Source: Parastagonospora avenae f. sp. tritici 18332-5 (taxonomy: Eukaryota; Ascomycota; Dothideomycetes; Pleosporales; Phaeosphaeriaceae). From it: a stretch of DNA of 64,000 nucleotides. Position 1 is the stretch's first letter, and each line of letters opens with the position of its first letter. This document shows positions 23,925-35,327 of this stretch, in pieces. The stretch is from the NCBI GenBank assembly GCA_022559985.1, contig JAFJTR010000005.1, positions 744,001 through 808,000 of the forward strand, written 5' to 3'. The translations under genes were made by a program, and so were the position numbers. The notes beneath the pieces are model-generated. The model was not told where the DNA came from, did not search any database, and worked only from the letters and a program-made list of their open reading frames with translations.

Positions 23925-25275
23925 ATGTCTGCCTTTCCTCAGGTCCCCCCTGAAGTGATCGCTTCCTTGGCGAAGGATAACAAGTCTCCTCTCATCATTG
24001 GTCTCGTTGCTGGTTCGACTGGTCTTGGATTCATTTGCGTGGTGCTTCGCTTCTTCTCTCGCATCAAGCTTGTTGGCATTGTCGGGCTAGAGGATTACTT
24101 CATTGCGCTTTCCATGGTATGAAGCAGACTTATGCGGATGTTATGAAAAACTGCTTACGCCTACATGAAGGTCTTTGGCATCTGCTCATCCGCGTGCTTG
24201 ATCCAAGGCGCAAGATATGGCAACGGAAGGCATCTGATCAACGTCCCCATGGAAAACGCATTCTTCATTCTCAAAGTAGGTCTTTACAAGGCATCCTCAC
24301 GAGTAGATTGCTCACATATGCAGTACCTATTCTTCAGCATCATCGCTTACCATGTTGCTTTGACTCTGACCAAGCTCTCAATTCTGCTACAGTACAGACG
24401 CATCTTCACCCTCAAGGGTTCGAGAAAACCTATTTACATTGTCATGGGCATATGCGCAGCTACTGGAACTACTGCTGTCTTGACAGCCATCTTTACTTGT
24501 GTGCCGGTCAATGCTTACTGGAATATGGCCTTGAAGCCTTTTGCGAAGTGTGTCAATCAGGACGCGTAAGTTTGCTTAAACATATTGTAAGCCGGTGCTC
24601 ACTCACTAACCATGATAGCATGTACCACGCTAACGCTGCACTAAATATCACCACCGATTTGCTGGTCGCTGCACTTCCCGTGCGTCAACTCTGGAAACTC
24701 CAGATCGCCATGAGACAGAAGATCGCTCTTCTCATCATTCTGACGCTTGGTTGGTTGTACGTTTACTTCCTCGAAAACTCATCATAACATGTTAGCTAAT
24801 CAATCACAGCGTCGTCATCATCTCCATCATCCGACTATACTTCCTCATCCTCGTCGCCAAACATCCTACCGATCAGACATGGTACAGCGGCCCAGCAGCA
24901 TACTGGTCCGCCCTCGAAGTCAATCTCGCAATAGTCTGCGCCTCAACACCCGCTTTAAAACCTCTAGTCGTGAAGATTATGCCGATATTCGGCACGCGCT
25001 TCGGCACGTCGAAGAGATCACATGGCCCGTCAAACTCGACGCAAGATTCGCGAAGCAATGGCTTCCAGCGCCTGAAGAGTAAGAACAGCCAATCGACAAT
25101 GAACGAAGATATTGCGATTACCGCGCTGCCCAACGCGTACAGACACAGTGAGGCGTGGAAGGAGATTCATGTTACGAGGGACTTTGAACAGAGGAGTGTG
25201 AATGAGGGGAGGCTGAGCGACGATAGTCAGAAGGATTTGTACAATGGTTTTCCCAAGCCGATGGAACGGCGATAA
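23925..25275 (+). CDS. SAT4/rhodopsin-like seven-span fungal membrane protein (PTH11-related)
   Basis: Five exons (23925-24116, 24171-24275, 24324-24565, 24619-24756, 24810-25275) join in phase to 380 residues. Membrane spans are visible in order: LIIGLVAGSTGLGFICVVLRFFSRI; VFGICSSACLIQGARYGNGRH; YLFFSIIAYHVALTLTKLSI followed by LLQYRRIF; YIVMGICAATGTTAVLTAIF; ALNITTDLLVAALPVRQLW; KIALLIILTLGWF joined to VVIISIIRLYF; and YWSALEVNLAIVCASTPALK. TKLSILLQYRRIF and the NxxxDLxxxxLP pattern are hallmarks of the fungal SAT4/rhodopsin-like family. Related proteins include PTH11-type receptors used in surface or nutrient sensing; no ligand is known here. The second intron (48 bases) has no stop and keeps the frame, so read-through is possible, but splicing gives the better membrane span. 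The tail is hydrophilic and Ser-rich. Confidence 0.85.
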
Positions 25276-25606
25276 TGCATTCCTGTGTTTGGAATACCAA
25301 GTTAGTAGCCATGACAAGTTGTTACGGTACGTAAAAACGAATCAGATACCGACGTAAACAATGTCCATGAATGCGATCGAGTTTACGCACATTGAAGGGA
25401 TGCATATCGCTTCACACGGCGGTGAAGGAAACGCATTGTGAGTTGCGTTCACTCACACTATTCATTGTGAAGCAACAACAACAGCCTTCTGAATCATCGA
25501 GTAAATCTTCTGTCGAAATTACCCCTTCATGGAGAGAGACAACACTTCAAGCATCCACTGTCTGCAGCGTCTTCTTGAAGGCAGCGATATTTCCAGCATC
25601 GCAGCC

Positions 25607-25996
25607 ATGCCGTCCATCATCTCCTCCTTCCCCCTCTTCAACCTCGACACCGATGACACATCCTCACTACGCCCTTCCGACTCTACCGAAGGCGAAGAGA
25701 AGAAGTGGACGGATGCCGAACTAATGGACGATGCACGACCAGGCCGACGAGGAAATACAGATCATCAGCGTTGGAAGTACTCGGCGCTAACGAAGGCGAA
25801 GGAGAAGAAGGACATGGATGAGGGTGAGTATCTTCCCCATCCGCTCGATGTTGCAACGAATAACGAAGAGAGTAGGATGCATGTGGTAAAGTCATGGTAC
25901 CATGCTCCTGCGGATGGAGTGAAGGCTGTTGGATGGTTTAAGAACCCTGACGGTGCTTTAAAAGGCGCGGAGAAGGACAGGAGTAGTCGGCGTTGA
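25607..25996 (+). CDS. Small hydrophilic protein with DDARPGRR motif, copy A
   Basis: A 129-residue frame from ATG 25607 (an in-frame ATG at 25529 would add 26 residues). It has a short hydrophobic start (MPSIISSFPLFNLDTDD), then acidic sequence and KKWTDAELMDDARPGRRGN, followed by a charged tail with repeated lysines. The neighbour at 26309 has REWSDEALLDDARPGRRKW at about the same distance from its start, so the two share the pattern W-[ST]-D-x2-L-[ML]-DDARPGRR. The matched geometry is why I prefer the 25607 start. No signal peptide or membrane span. No known domain recognised; function unknown. Confidence 0.5.
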   Translation: MPSIISSFPLFNLDTDDTSSLRPSDSTEGEEKKWTDAELMDDARPGRRGNTDHQRWKYSALTKAKEKKDMDEGEYLPHPLDVATNNEESRMHVVKSWYHAPADGVKAVGWFKNPDGALKGAEKDRSSRR

Positions 25997-26308
25997 AGGA
26001 ATTTCCGCGCGATGCATATCAAGTAAAATCAGCGGTCCGTATAGTTCTTTAAGTGACGGGCTTGAAATCTCACAATGCAAGTATGCAAGTGAGCAGAACG
26101 TGTAACTTGCCTAATTCATCACCAATGCTTTTCACAATTCACTGCTGCCTTCTGCAAGTCAATCCTGGCTTCTGCGCCTTCCTTCAATAATTCATAGCAA
26201 ACTTCGCCTTCAACATCCATAATACTCCCTCTTGTCACATCTCTGTCCCGCACCACTTCGACGACCACGACGATAACCGCGCCACAACTCAAACACACAA
26301 CCACAACC

Positions 26309-26575
26309 ATGCAACCCCAGATCTTCCACATCGCACCACCGCTTACCTCACAATCTCTCGAAGAGCTAGACACTTCGCACGTTGAGCCTAGCCCAAGCGA
26401 AGGTAGCCAGTCAGACTGGGTCGAAGTGGCTGATCGAGAATGGAGCGATGAAGCGCTTTTGGACGATGCCAGGCCCGGGCGACGCAAGTGGGAGAAGTCA
26501 GACGGCGATGTCGTGGAGCAGCTGGAAAGGGCTAAACAACCTCGTAAGCGAGGATGGTCGTGGGCGTCATCGTGA
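26309..26575 (+). CDS. Small hydrophilic protein with DDARPGRR motif, copy B
   Basis: An 88-residue frame, MQPQIFHIAPPLTS.., with acidic and Ser-rich sequence, then REWSDEALLDDARPGRRKW and a basic end (AKQPRKRGWSW). It shares the motif and layout with the gene at 25607, 313 bases upstream in the same orientation, indicating a tandem duplication followed by strong divergence outside the motif. Another frame downstream (REKLLLYRSARDLKIRRCL, up to about 26678) looks coding-like, but no splice pair in the right phase links it, so it is not included. Function unknown. Confidence 0.45.
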   Translation: MQPQIFHIAPPLTSQSLEELDTSHVEPSPSEGSQSDWVEVADREWSDEALLDDARPGRRKWEKSDGDVVEQLERAKQPRKRGWSWASS

Positions 26576-26991
26576 GGCGGCACGTGAGAAGTTGTTGTTA
26601 TATCGGTCTGCGAGGGACCTGAAGATACGTCGCTGTTTGAATCGACGTCTCGAGTATGCTGCGCGCACGGAGTATTAATACCAAATCGACGAGAAACAAA
26701 TTTCATGTAATGACATTAAATTCCAAACAAAAAGGTTGTATGTAATGACGGTCCAGCACTTGGCAACGTCAGATGTAGTCTCCCGAGACTCTCGGCCAGC
26801 AAGCAAGTCTATCGATATGGTATAGAGTGAGAACTGAAAGCGTGCAGCGATCGCGAGATCGCCATGGAAAGTGAAGAAAAACGAAACAGAAATTGACGCC
26901 AGACAATGCAACATCGCACCCAAACGTGATCAACAAGCCACCAGCAGAAACAAATAGGGGAAGAAGAGAAAGGGGACGATGGTAGATGCGC

Positions 26992-27939
26992 TCAAATAGC
27001 GTTCATCTTACCCATCTCAAGCCCGACATCTTCGGTCTTGACACGCTCGCCATCTGGCCCTCGTCTACCACCACCGACAAGACCCCATATGCTGATGCCA
27101 GCAACAGTCCATGCGAAGATGAGGAAGGGAATCATGATGGCGCGGCCGGCAACCTCGACAGAACACTGTCTGGCGTAGTCAGTCCGTGCCATACCGACGC
27201 CCGGCTCGTCCTTGAGTTCACAAGACCAGGACTCGAGATCAAAAGTGCCGATGTTGTACCGGAAGAAGTTGTCATTCGGATTGTTAGGAGTAGGGTCGTT
27301 CGTGATAGATGTTCGAAATTTGACATAGCCGTCGCGGAAGCGCGAGGATGACTTGTGAGTGACGAAGATGGAAACAAGAGCGAAGAGAACGAGAACACTG
27401 TTGAGGATGTGAAGGAACATGATGTTGCGTCGGAATGCCCAGGCTTGCGTCTGGAGGATAGTTAGCCATACTGTAGACTATGACTTGAGCTGCTGCGCGG
27501 AGTAGTTATTGCATACCCGTTTGCCTTCTTTCCAGTCCACAGCAACGAAGCCCAGATGCGCGGCGGCTGAGAAGATGCTCATCAGAGCAGCAACAAGTGC
27601 AATCTTGGCAGGTGTAAGGAACAACATCCTAGGTAGAGCGGCCATAACAATCTGAGGTCCAGGGCTTCCATCATCTTCGGTGGTCTGGAACATGAATCCT
27701 GTTTCAACATTTGTGTCGAGGAAGGTGTAGGTCATAGCCTTGAGTGAGATGACGGGTATCGTGATTGCGATGAGAAACGAGAGGGAGATGGCGAACAGTA
27801 TGCGTGACCTTCGGTGGTGTGGACAGCCACTTGGAAGTGGTCGATTGAACATTGGTACAGGTGCAGGTTTTTTGTGTGGCTTTAGAATCGATTTCACCTT
27901 GACGGCAACCGGCGGCAGCTTGAAGTCGACCTTCTTCAT
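26992..27939 (-). CDS. Four-span integral membrane protein, unknown function
   Basis: Exons 27517-27939 and 26992-27450 with a 66-base intron give 293 residues. The N-terminus is basic and cytosol-like (MKKVDFKLPPVAVKVKS; KPHKKPAPVPMFN). Four hydrophobic spans follow: ILFAISLSFLIAITIPVISL; KIALVAALMSIFSAAAHLGF; IMFLHILNSVLVLFALVSIF; and AIMIPFLIFAWTVAGISIWG. A soluble loop of about 80 residues with Cys and Asn-Pro (ITNDPTPNNPNDNFFRYNIG) lies between spans 3 and 4. The pattern resembles fungal tetraspan proteins of unknown role, but I do not recognise a named family. Earlier in-frame ATGs exist up to 28056; the 27939 start gives a compact basic N-terminus. Confidence 0.68.
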
Positions 27940-29339
27940 GATGGTGATCCTCCTCTTAGTTCTCCAGTGATTATGCCAAATGTAAAGCCTGTGGATCAAA
28001 GGAATGTCGTTTTGCTCTGCAAAGGTGTGTCGCGGTGTGATCGAAGCTGGTAGCAAAGTGGCTGCCCTGGGGCAATGAAAGTGTAGTGTTGGAATTGGAA
28101 ATCAGGGTTACGTCCCCACGACACTATACAGTACATATTGCCGTGTCACTCGCCCGAAAGTACCGCATAGATTTTGCGGGCCAGGATGTCCACTGGTTTC
28201 GTGATCGCCCATAGGCGCATCATGGCTGATCCAAGTCTCGGCTGTCAATGCTGTTTTCACGGTGTAGGGCTGCGCGTTCGGGTTCGACCCTGCACTGCTT
28301 GAACGGTTCTGTCGTATAACGACGCTTTGGGTAAATAATCAATGCTCTTACCGGGCATCAAACGATGGCTTCTATGGAAGAGTGGATGACGGGATGACGC
28401 GAGACGTGTGAGGTTTGAGATGCGCGACGTGCACGACCCACACGATGCACCTATCAGTCCTCGTTGCGTCGCAATAAAATGGTCTGCTAAGCAGAGGCAT
28501 GATGCCTGGGAATGCGCACGAGGATTTTGGTGGCGTTGTAAAGCGCGCGGACTCCTCAATGGCTGTGCATATCGCCAGATCGTCAGATCAGTAAGGAGAC
28601 GCCCAGTGCTGTCACGTGCGCGTAGTGCGTGGGTCGTCGCAGACAGCCCTGGAGTCCGAGGACGATTTGACACCTCATCGGCGTACCGGTATATCAGAGA
28701 AGAGTCGCGGGTGGAGGACTATCGCTGAGGAGTCGCAAGTTGATGCGCCATTGCCGTACCTCAAATTCCAGCGGTGATTTCTGTGCAGCTCATGAGTCCA
28801 ATCAAAAAGCATTCGTCACGGGAAACACCTGTTTTGACATTCGGAACAATGTCGTCGTATGCATCGACTGTCTTTCAAGGGAGACCTCGCGGCGACGATA
28901 CTGTCAAGTCATGTCGTTTCAATCGAGTCAATGGCACGAAGAACCACCTTCTGGAAGAAGCCATTGACGTTGGTTTCATAGTAATTGGCCGAATTGCGGC
29001 CATATGTATGTGAGGATATGCTAGACAGCACGTTGTTTCTTCATGTCATAAATAACGATGGTGAGTACATGATGCAGGCGCTCTTTCTTCAGATATGGAT
29101 ATCCGCAGAGGTGGTCGATCTAGCATCATTGTGGGTGGGAGAATTTCAATTACAAGATGGCGAGCAAGGCGGAATCATGAGGGCTACCAAATGGTGTCGA
29201 GAAAGTGAGATTGTGGTCGGAAGATTGTTTACTGTTGGTGATGTCAGATGTGTGCCTGAGAGACGCTAAAGTTTGGGAAGCCGCGATAGCGCGGCGCGTC
29301 TTCACTACTCAACACCAAAAGATCGCATCACCACCCAAA
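27940..29339. other. Intergenic, 1.4 kb
   Basis: Upstream of two divergent genes (the four-span membrane protein and Rtt106). Frames around 28257-28730 occur on both strands with biased Arg/Cys/Trp content, typical of chance. A GGTTCGACC string near 28280 resembles a tRNA T-loop but has no pairing arms. Confidence 0.4.
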
Positions 29340-30787
29340 ATGGCTTTCACGTCCATGAACACACAGGTGCGCGTGCCACAGCCACCGCCAGTGCCGGCAG
29401 CCGTCGTAAATCCCACAGTAGTGACTCCTGCTGGGCCACATCCCGAGGAGATAGACCAGGCTTTTGCTAGCAATCACGAGCTACGAAAGCGCGTACATGC
29501 TGCGATTGGTATGGAACATGATGCGAGTACCACGTGACACTGCTAATAGTCCAAAGACGACCACCCTACCCAGACGTCACTCTTCCGCGACATCTCTACA
29601 TTCATCCTCAACCAAGCCTCGCAGCCATCCGCCGAGCCAGCAGCGAAGAAGCGCAAGCTCGAAGACAACACCACACCACAAAGCGCCTCAGTAGCGTCAG
29701 GAGGCGGCTTAGTCAGCAGCGCTACCAAGGCATGGCGGACATATCCAGGGGTTAGCTTCTCGATTCCGCAGCGCAAGAAGTTCACCCTGGAGCTCCTGGA
29801 CAAGAAGGACGGTGGCATCCGAGCCATAGGCGCCAGCGGCAATGTCGAGTTCAGCATAGCCTGGAAAGACGTCGACCAGGTCTTCTGCCTACCAATACCC
29901 GAGAAGGCGAAGAAGCAGCACAACTTTGTAGTCATACCTATTCATGGCGATGGCGTGAACCCTCTCCCAGAGCACCTACAGGGCGCCGCACCTGAGCCAA
30001 TCATATGGACCTTCGAGGAGGCGACGGGCAAGAACATCGTCGAGGGCGAAGACCCTGGACCAGGGCCCATGGCTGAGGCCATACACCACTGCCTGATACA
30101 GGCGGGTACAGGCAAACAGGTCATTTTCCCCGACGCCGACGAGTTCGCCAGCGCCACGCCTGAGAGTCACCGCAAGGGCGACAAGGCATACCACGTCAAG
30201 GCACACAGAGGCAGCAAAGAGGGTGCGTCGTCTACGTACTACTATTCTAGCATTTACTAACATGCATAGGCTACTTGTTCTTCACTTCTGTCGGTATCCT
30301 CTATGGCTACAAGAAGCCACTCGCATACTTCGACTTCGCCTCCGTAAACAGCATAGCATACGCTGCCGTCCTGCGCAATACCTTCAATCTGGTAATCACC
30401 ACACAGACACAGGAGATCGAGTTTGGCATGCTCGACCAAGCCGATTACGCGGGCATCAACGACTACGTACAGAAGCATGGCCTGCAGGACGCCAGCTTAG
30501 CAGCTGCACGTCGCGCCAAGAAGCTCAACGTCAACAAGCCCAAGGACAAGAGCAACGGGACTGCACCACCCGACGCAGAAGACGCCGAGGAGGAAGAGGG
30601 AGAATTACAAAAGGCTGAGCGAGAGCTGCAAGACCAGGAGGACGAGGAAGAGGAGGACTACGATCCGGGTAGCGAGGGCGAGAGCGAAGGCTCGGGGACT
30701 GATAGCGAAGACGAGGATGGTGGAGGCGGCTACGACGAAGGCGATGGCGATGAAGTGGAAGCTGACGACGACGAGATGGAGGAATAG
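29340..30787 (+). CDS. RTT106: Histone chaperone Rtt106
   Basis: Exons 29340-29508, 29557-30222 and 30270-30787 join in phase 1 at both junctions to 450 residues. The N-terminal helical domain includes IDQAFASNHELRKRVHAAI and TSLFRDISTFIL. A basic linker (AAKKRKLED) precedes the tandem PH-like core: FSIPQRKKFTLELLDKK, VEFSIAWKDVDQVFCLPIPE, KAYHVKAHRGSKEGYLFF and GILYGYKKPLAYFDF. The C-terminus is a long acidic tail with Ser/Gly, usual for this family. In yeast Rtt106 binds H3-H4 carrying acetylated H3K56 and deposits it during replication and at silenced loci. The first intron acceptor is preceded by a good branch sequence (TGCTAAT). Intact and well conserved. Confidence 0.92.
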
Positions 30788-31990
30788 CCATCATGACCGA
30801 GCATTTTGCTACATCATCGCATACATCGAGACATAATATCCCAAACATAATGCTGATGCGTGTCTTCACTTTCTCACCAAGAGCATCATATTGCTCGCGG
30901 CTGATAGCACGTCCCCCACATGACATCAATATATCCTCCGTTCTGATAACTAACGCATTCATCAGTCTTCGCCATATCATATTATCCCGCCTCACCCATG
31001 TATCCGTCCTGCAACGTCTTCGCTCTGCTTCCTCAACCTGAAACACCACCTGCAATGTCGTAGCATTTACCCACCCGCATGCGCGAACACAATCCGCGAC
31101 GTCTGAGCCTGGTCCTGTGAGCATCCATAATCTCCCACATATAGGGCAGGAGGATAGCATGACCCGAATGTCTGGGTTCTGGCGTGCGCTATGGTATTTG
31201 GTTCTTATATCGGTGCTTATGCTGACTGTACTGTGTGGTCGTGTGGTCCTCGTTGGATGATTTTAGAATGAGATGAAGATGGGAAGAGGGCGGTGGGAGA
31301 GAATGCGTACAATGTTGACGGTGGACGGTGAGATGTATTATTGTCGTATAATCCAGTATGGGTTCAGTCAGTGTTGCGTAACACTTCAACACATCCCGAC
31401 CTGCTTCACGTCGGAAATACAAAACAACAACTCGAAGTAACAAGCAAGCACTCACCCACCCTTCATTTCACCGCTGATGTGGCGGTCGCATACCATTTCG
31501 GAAGGTGTGGTGGAACACGAAGATTGATCGTAATTGCGTGGTACATGTATCGATGCACATCAACGCGTCAATTTATATTGATCATGTCCAGTTGGGTGAT
31601 CTGGCCTCCACGTACCAAGCCATCGGTCTCACGAGCTGCTGCTGCACATCGAAGGAATACGCCAAGCGCAGTGCATGTGATGATGCGACGAGGCGTGTTG
31701 CTGGAATAGTGGAAAGTGGAAAAGAGGACATGTTGTGTATAGTACGTGTACAGGTTGGTATTAGAATGTGTGCGGGTGTTCTATGTCAGGAGTGAGAGTG
31801 TGCGACGTGTTGGAACTATGCGAAAGGGCAAGAGTAAAATGGGATGTTGCTGCTTCATTTCGAACTCGACAGGTGAACATCGATGTGGAATTCGACAAGA
31901 CAACTGCACGTCCAAGACGTCGACGTAATCCTACGACCTATCGCTACCGATTAAATCACTCCTACTGATACTCACAACTCCTCGAATCGA
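30788..31990. other. Intergenic, 1.2 kb
   Basis: Holds the Rtt106 3' region. Overlapping short frames at 31341-31968 have no motif, membrane span or start context to support them. No RNA gene or repeat seen. Confidence 0.4.
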
Positions 31991-32602
31991 ATGAACACGG
32001 CTTTAATCATCCTCACCTCCGTCCTCACCGTCATCATCTCAATCCTTAGCGTCCAGGTCCCGCGCTACCTCGAACATCTCGAGCGGCAGAGATTAGAGCA
32101 CGAGGATGCAGCGACGCGACTACCGATGACCGACGGCACAACCACGCCTCCACGTCCAAGCAACTAGAAGTTCACTCGCAGGCCGTGGGACCCGCCCTTT
32201 CCCGGGTCTTCCAAAAGCGCGGGAAAGCGAAGGCAGACAGAGTATCTGATCCTACCACCGATCTCACCGAAGACCCTTGAACCGCCGAATGATGGTGCAA
32301 GTGAGAAGAAAGCCGAGCGTCAAGAAGAGGTGGCAGAAGAAAAGAAGAGCGCAGAGCAAACGATGGAATCGCAGCACGAGAAACACGGGAAAAAGACTGA
32401 GGGCAGCTGGCCTATCATATCGGTCGTGTGGACAGGTTTGGCTGTCTTCATTAGCTTACTGCTTATCGTCACCTTTGCGCTACTCATCGCGCACTGCCTC
32501 GCGTGGTTCATCGTCTACAAAACGGAAGCACGGCTGGGCGAGGCACGGAAGGGGCTAGTGCAAGGTGGGGAGATGCGACTGTGTCTTTGCGCGCGAGGGT
32601 GA
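31991..32602 (+). pseudogene. Small two-span membrane protein gene with an in-frame TAG
   Basis: From ATG 31991 one register stays open for 204 codons to the stop at 32602, broken only by TAG at 32165-32167. The first part (58 codons) starts with a membrane span (NTALIILTSVLTVIISILSV) followed by VPRYLEHLERQRLEHEDAA. After the TAG the register reads KFTRRPWDPPFPGSSKSAG, a charged E/K-rich linker, a second membrane span (IISVVWTGLAVFISLLLI) and a short basic tail. The 145 open codons after the stop and the membrane logic suggest one gene interrupted by a CAG to TAG change. Alternatives are two small genes or an intron I could not place in phase. No family recognised. Confidence 0.5.
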
Positions 32603-32672
32603 AGAAGAGAAAAGTTGCATTGCCTGGGATATCGCTATGACATAAAACGCCGAAATCAACTTTTGACAAACA

Positions 32673-33921
32673 CTAATGGTTGTGCCCTGTCCGATCCAAT
32701 AACTCCTGTGCACTAGGCTTCTCCCTGTATACCAATGTTCCACTAGGCGAGCCATCACTGGTCTCCGTGTGTTCTTTGTTCTCTTCTCCCTCCTGGCTGC
32801 CGGCCGATCCCGTGTTCGCCGCCCTTATGGCTTCCTCAAGCGCGATAGCCGCCACATTTGGTCGACCAACTTCTTCCGCTGTCTCAGCATTCTCCGGCGG
32901 CTGGAACGCCGCAGCTTCATGGTCATCGAAGTCTTGTCCGGGGTTGACGGTCTCGTATTCCACTATCTTGACGATCCTGTACATGCCAAATGCAAGCAAC
33001 GTTCCCATGACTGGACCAAACCAGTAGATGTAATGGTATGATGGGAAGTTGCGTGTCACGACACAGGGGCCAAATGACCGACTGGGATTCAGCGAACCGC
33101 CAGTGAAGAAGACGCCGACCATTTCCGCGACGAAGAGCGCGAGACCAATGCCGACAGGGGCGAGGAACGTGGCCTTGTGCTTCTCAGCTGCAAGCATGAA
33201 GATGGTGAAGACGAGGAGGGATGTCAAAAACATCTCGAGGAAGACGCCCATCGTGGGAGTGACACCGTTGCCAAGTGTCGTCGAAACGTTCAGCGGGCCA
33301 GGAAGAATGGCAGATACAACGCCCGCAGCAGCCATGCCAGCGAGCATTTGGCTGGTGAAGCAAAGGATTGCACGATCCCATTTAAGCGCGTTGATCAGGT
33401 AAAGACCTAGAGTAACCTTTGTATTCATGTCAGTTCATTGATTACATTGCGTTGCTGGAACCGTGGAGACTTACAGCAGGGTTGAACAATCCACCACTGA
33501 CCCGGAAAAACACCCACACGCACACCATCAAACTGAACCCAAATATCAGACTGATGTACAGCAAAACACTAGTGTTTGGTGCCTGCGTAATGCTGTTCCC
33601 ACCCTGTCCAGCAGTAGCTTGGTCGCTGTACAGCGCAGCAGTGTTGGCGACTTGGGTGCCGCCGAATGCGAAGAATAGAAACATGAAAGTTCCAGCAAAC
33701 TCGGCTATGGCTGCGACGAGCTCATTGCGCCACTTGTTTGACATGTATCCACTGAGAGCATTCTTGCGGGCTTTGATGTGCGGATGGCCGTGGATGTGCG
33801 GGTGGTGAATATGCGGATGATGATGATGATGATGGCTGTGAGTCGAGTGCCTGGGTCTATTTTCACTCGCAGTGGACTCGTTCCTGTGTAAGGGTAGAAT
33901 ATTCTGTTGCGATGGAGCCAT
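32673..33921 (-). CDS. Aquaporin / aquaglyceroporin (MIP family) with His-rich N-terminus
   Basis: Exons 33475-33921 and 32673-33416, with a 58-base intron placed inside the first NPA region (..GLFNPA joined to VTLGLYL), give 396 residues. Six spans are visible, starting with ELVAAIAEFAGTFMFLFFAFGG. The first pore motif is NPA; the second is NPS (GGSLNPSRSFGP) rather than NPA. The cytosolic N-terminus has a dense histidine run (THSHHHHHHPHIHHPHIHG) repeated as PHIH units; the C-terminus is long, acidic and Ser-rich. MIP channels pass water and in some cases glycerol or other small solutes; the sequence does not decide which. The His-rich tail could bind metals or sense pH (inference). The gene is intact. 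Start at 33921 precedes MAPSQQN; in-frame upstream Met at 33999 is less likely. Confidence 0.9.
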
Positions 33922-35327
33922 GATGCCTTTTGCTTTGTCTTTCGACCTCCCAACAATCGATTGCAGAAGGAAAACTGGAGAAGAGAAAGAGGGATGCAAT
34001 TCAGGCAGGTTTAGAACAAATCCACTAAATCATGGAGATGTCTCCGGTGAGGAGGGAGGCTGAATGAACGCCGTCTACGGCTATCTAGCTTTCGTGACGT
34101 CGTGGTAGGGGCGCCACTATCGTCTTTGATGCGACCATACGAACGCTAATGGGATGGCGCCGGCCGTAAGCCACCCATGAATCTACGCAAACCATGAATT
34201 TTGTCACTCGAGTCGTCTTGTCATCTCCTGCAGCCTGGCACATCATCATCGATATATGTGTGCCGTGCTGAGCAGCACTATGTAGATACAGCATTGGCAG
34301 ATGTGAGATCCTCGTAGTTGTAAGTGGACGATCGGATTCGTGATAGTCCAGACGGATCTGGAGATCTGCGCACGGGTGAGGGTTAGCGTGGCGGGTAGTG
34401 TGGGTGATGTCACACGAACCAAAAAATAAGGGTCTGCGGCTGTGGGACGATCCGACAACGCTCTCTACGAACTGCAAAGTAATTGCTTTTTTGATAGAAC
34501 AAATTGAGAATACATGGTTGGAAAAGATCTGATGATAGGACAGAGTAGGAGAGTGTTGCGTGCTGCGATCTTGATCTGCATACTTCCCAAGGACTCAGGC
34601 GTCCTGTGAGCAAGCTGAGCTGACAGGGTCTCGAGGATCGCGTCGATCGCTTATAGCCTTTCGTATCCCTTTTAGACTACGAGGTATGATTCCGCCTCCA
34701 CGTTGCAGATCCCTGATACGATGTGAAAGAAAAAAGACTAAATCAAGAGACTGGACGAGATGAAGAGCAACAGAATACTGATCAAACCGTCCACCTCAAA
34801 CTATTTTGACCAACTTCCATCGGGTTGCGATTCCAGGACGGGGCGACAACTTCTAGGAAGATGCCATACTTTTACAGCATGCTGATCCACCTGAACAGAC
34901 GGGAAAGAGATTCGAATCATCTGCTAGGTTGGGGTGCTGGAGTCACCACCGTGGTCACAAGAAAGGTCGTGTCTTCATTGCGCCGTTCCTGTGTCTCGAG
35001 ATGCGGTCGCAGCTTAGGATTAGGTATCCATGCAGTGACAACCGCGGGAGCAATTGTTTGTACCGAGGTTTTTATCGAATCATCAGCATTGCGGTAACAG
35101 TCTGTCGTGACAATTGGTTTTGTCTGAGTATCGGGAAAGAACACAGGTAAGACTCGGGAACCAGCATTCAATCCTGAGATTGTTGGCTCTTCAGCTGATG
35201 GTTCGCCTGATCCGTGGTCTCCGTGGCCTCTCGGGTGCTTGCAGCTGCGCCATGCATATTTCATCTCTTCTGCGACTTCATGACCCTCTGGTAGGTTGAG
35301 CTGGTCCTCCCACTTCCCGTTCTTCTC
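33922..35327. other. Intergenic, 1.4 kb
   Basis: Aquaporin promoter side plus unassigned DNA. Frames near 34085-34477 and 34825-35264 have no recognisable content. No transposon ends or RNA genes were identified. Confidence 0.4.

Noticed and set aside
26577..26678. Coding-looking Arg/Leu-rich tail after the second DDARPGRR gene
   Set aside because: All plausible GT..AG pairs give the wrong phase, so I could not attach it to the gene.
28270..28320. GGTTCGACC string resembling a tRNA T-loop
   Set aside because: The flanking bases do not pair into a T-stem, and no D-arm, anticodon arm or acceptor stem lines up upstream.
28257..28728. Overlapping frames on both strands upstream of Rtt106
   Set aside because: Arg/Cys/Trp-heavy composition on both strands and no motif, typical of random GC-rich DNA.
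31341..31968. Several overlapping 60-120-codon frames after Rtt106
   Set aside because: They compete in different registers, lack motifs and probably include untranslated sequence.
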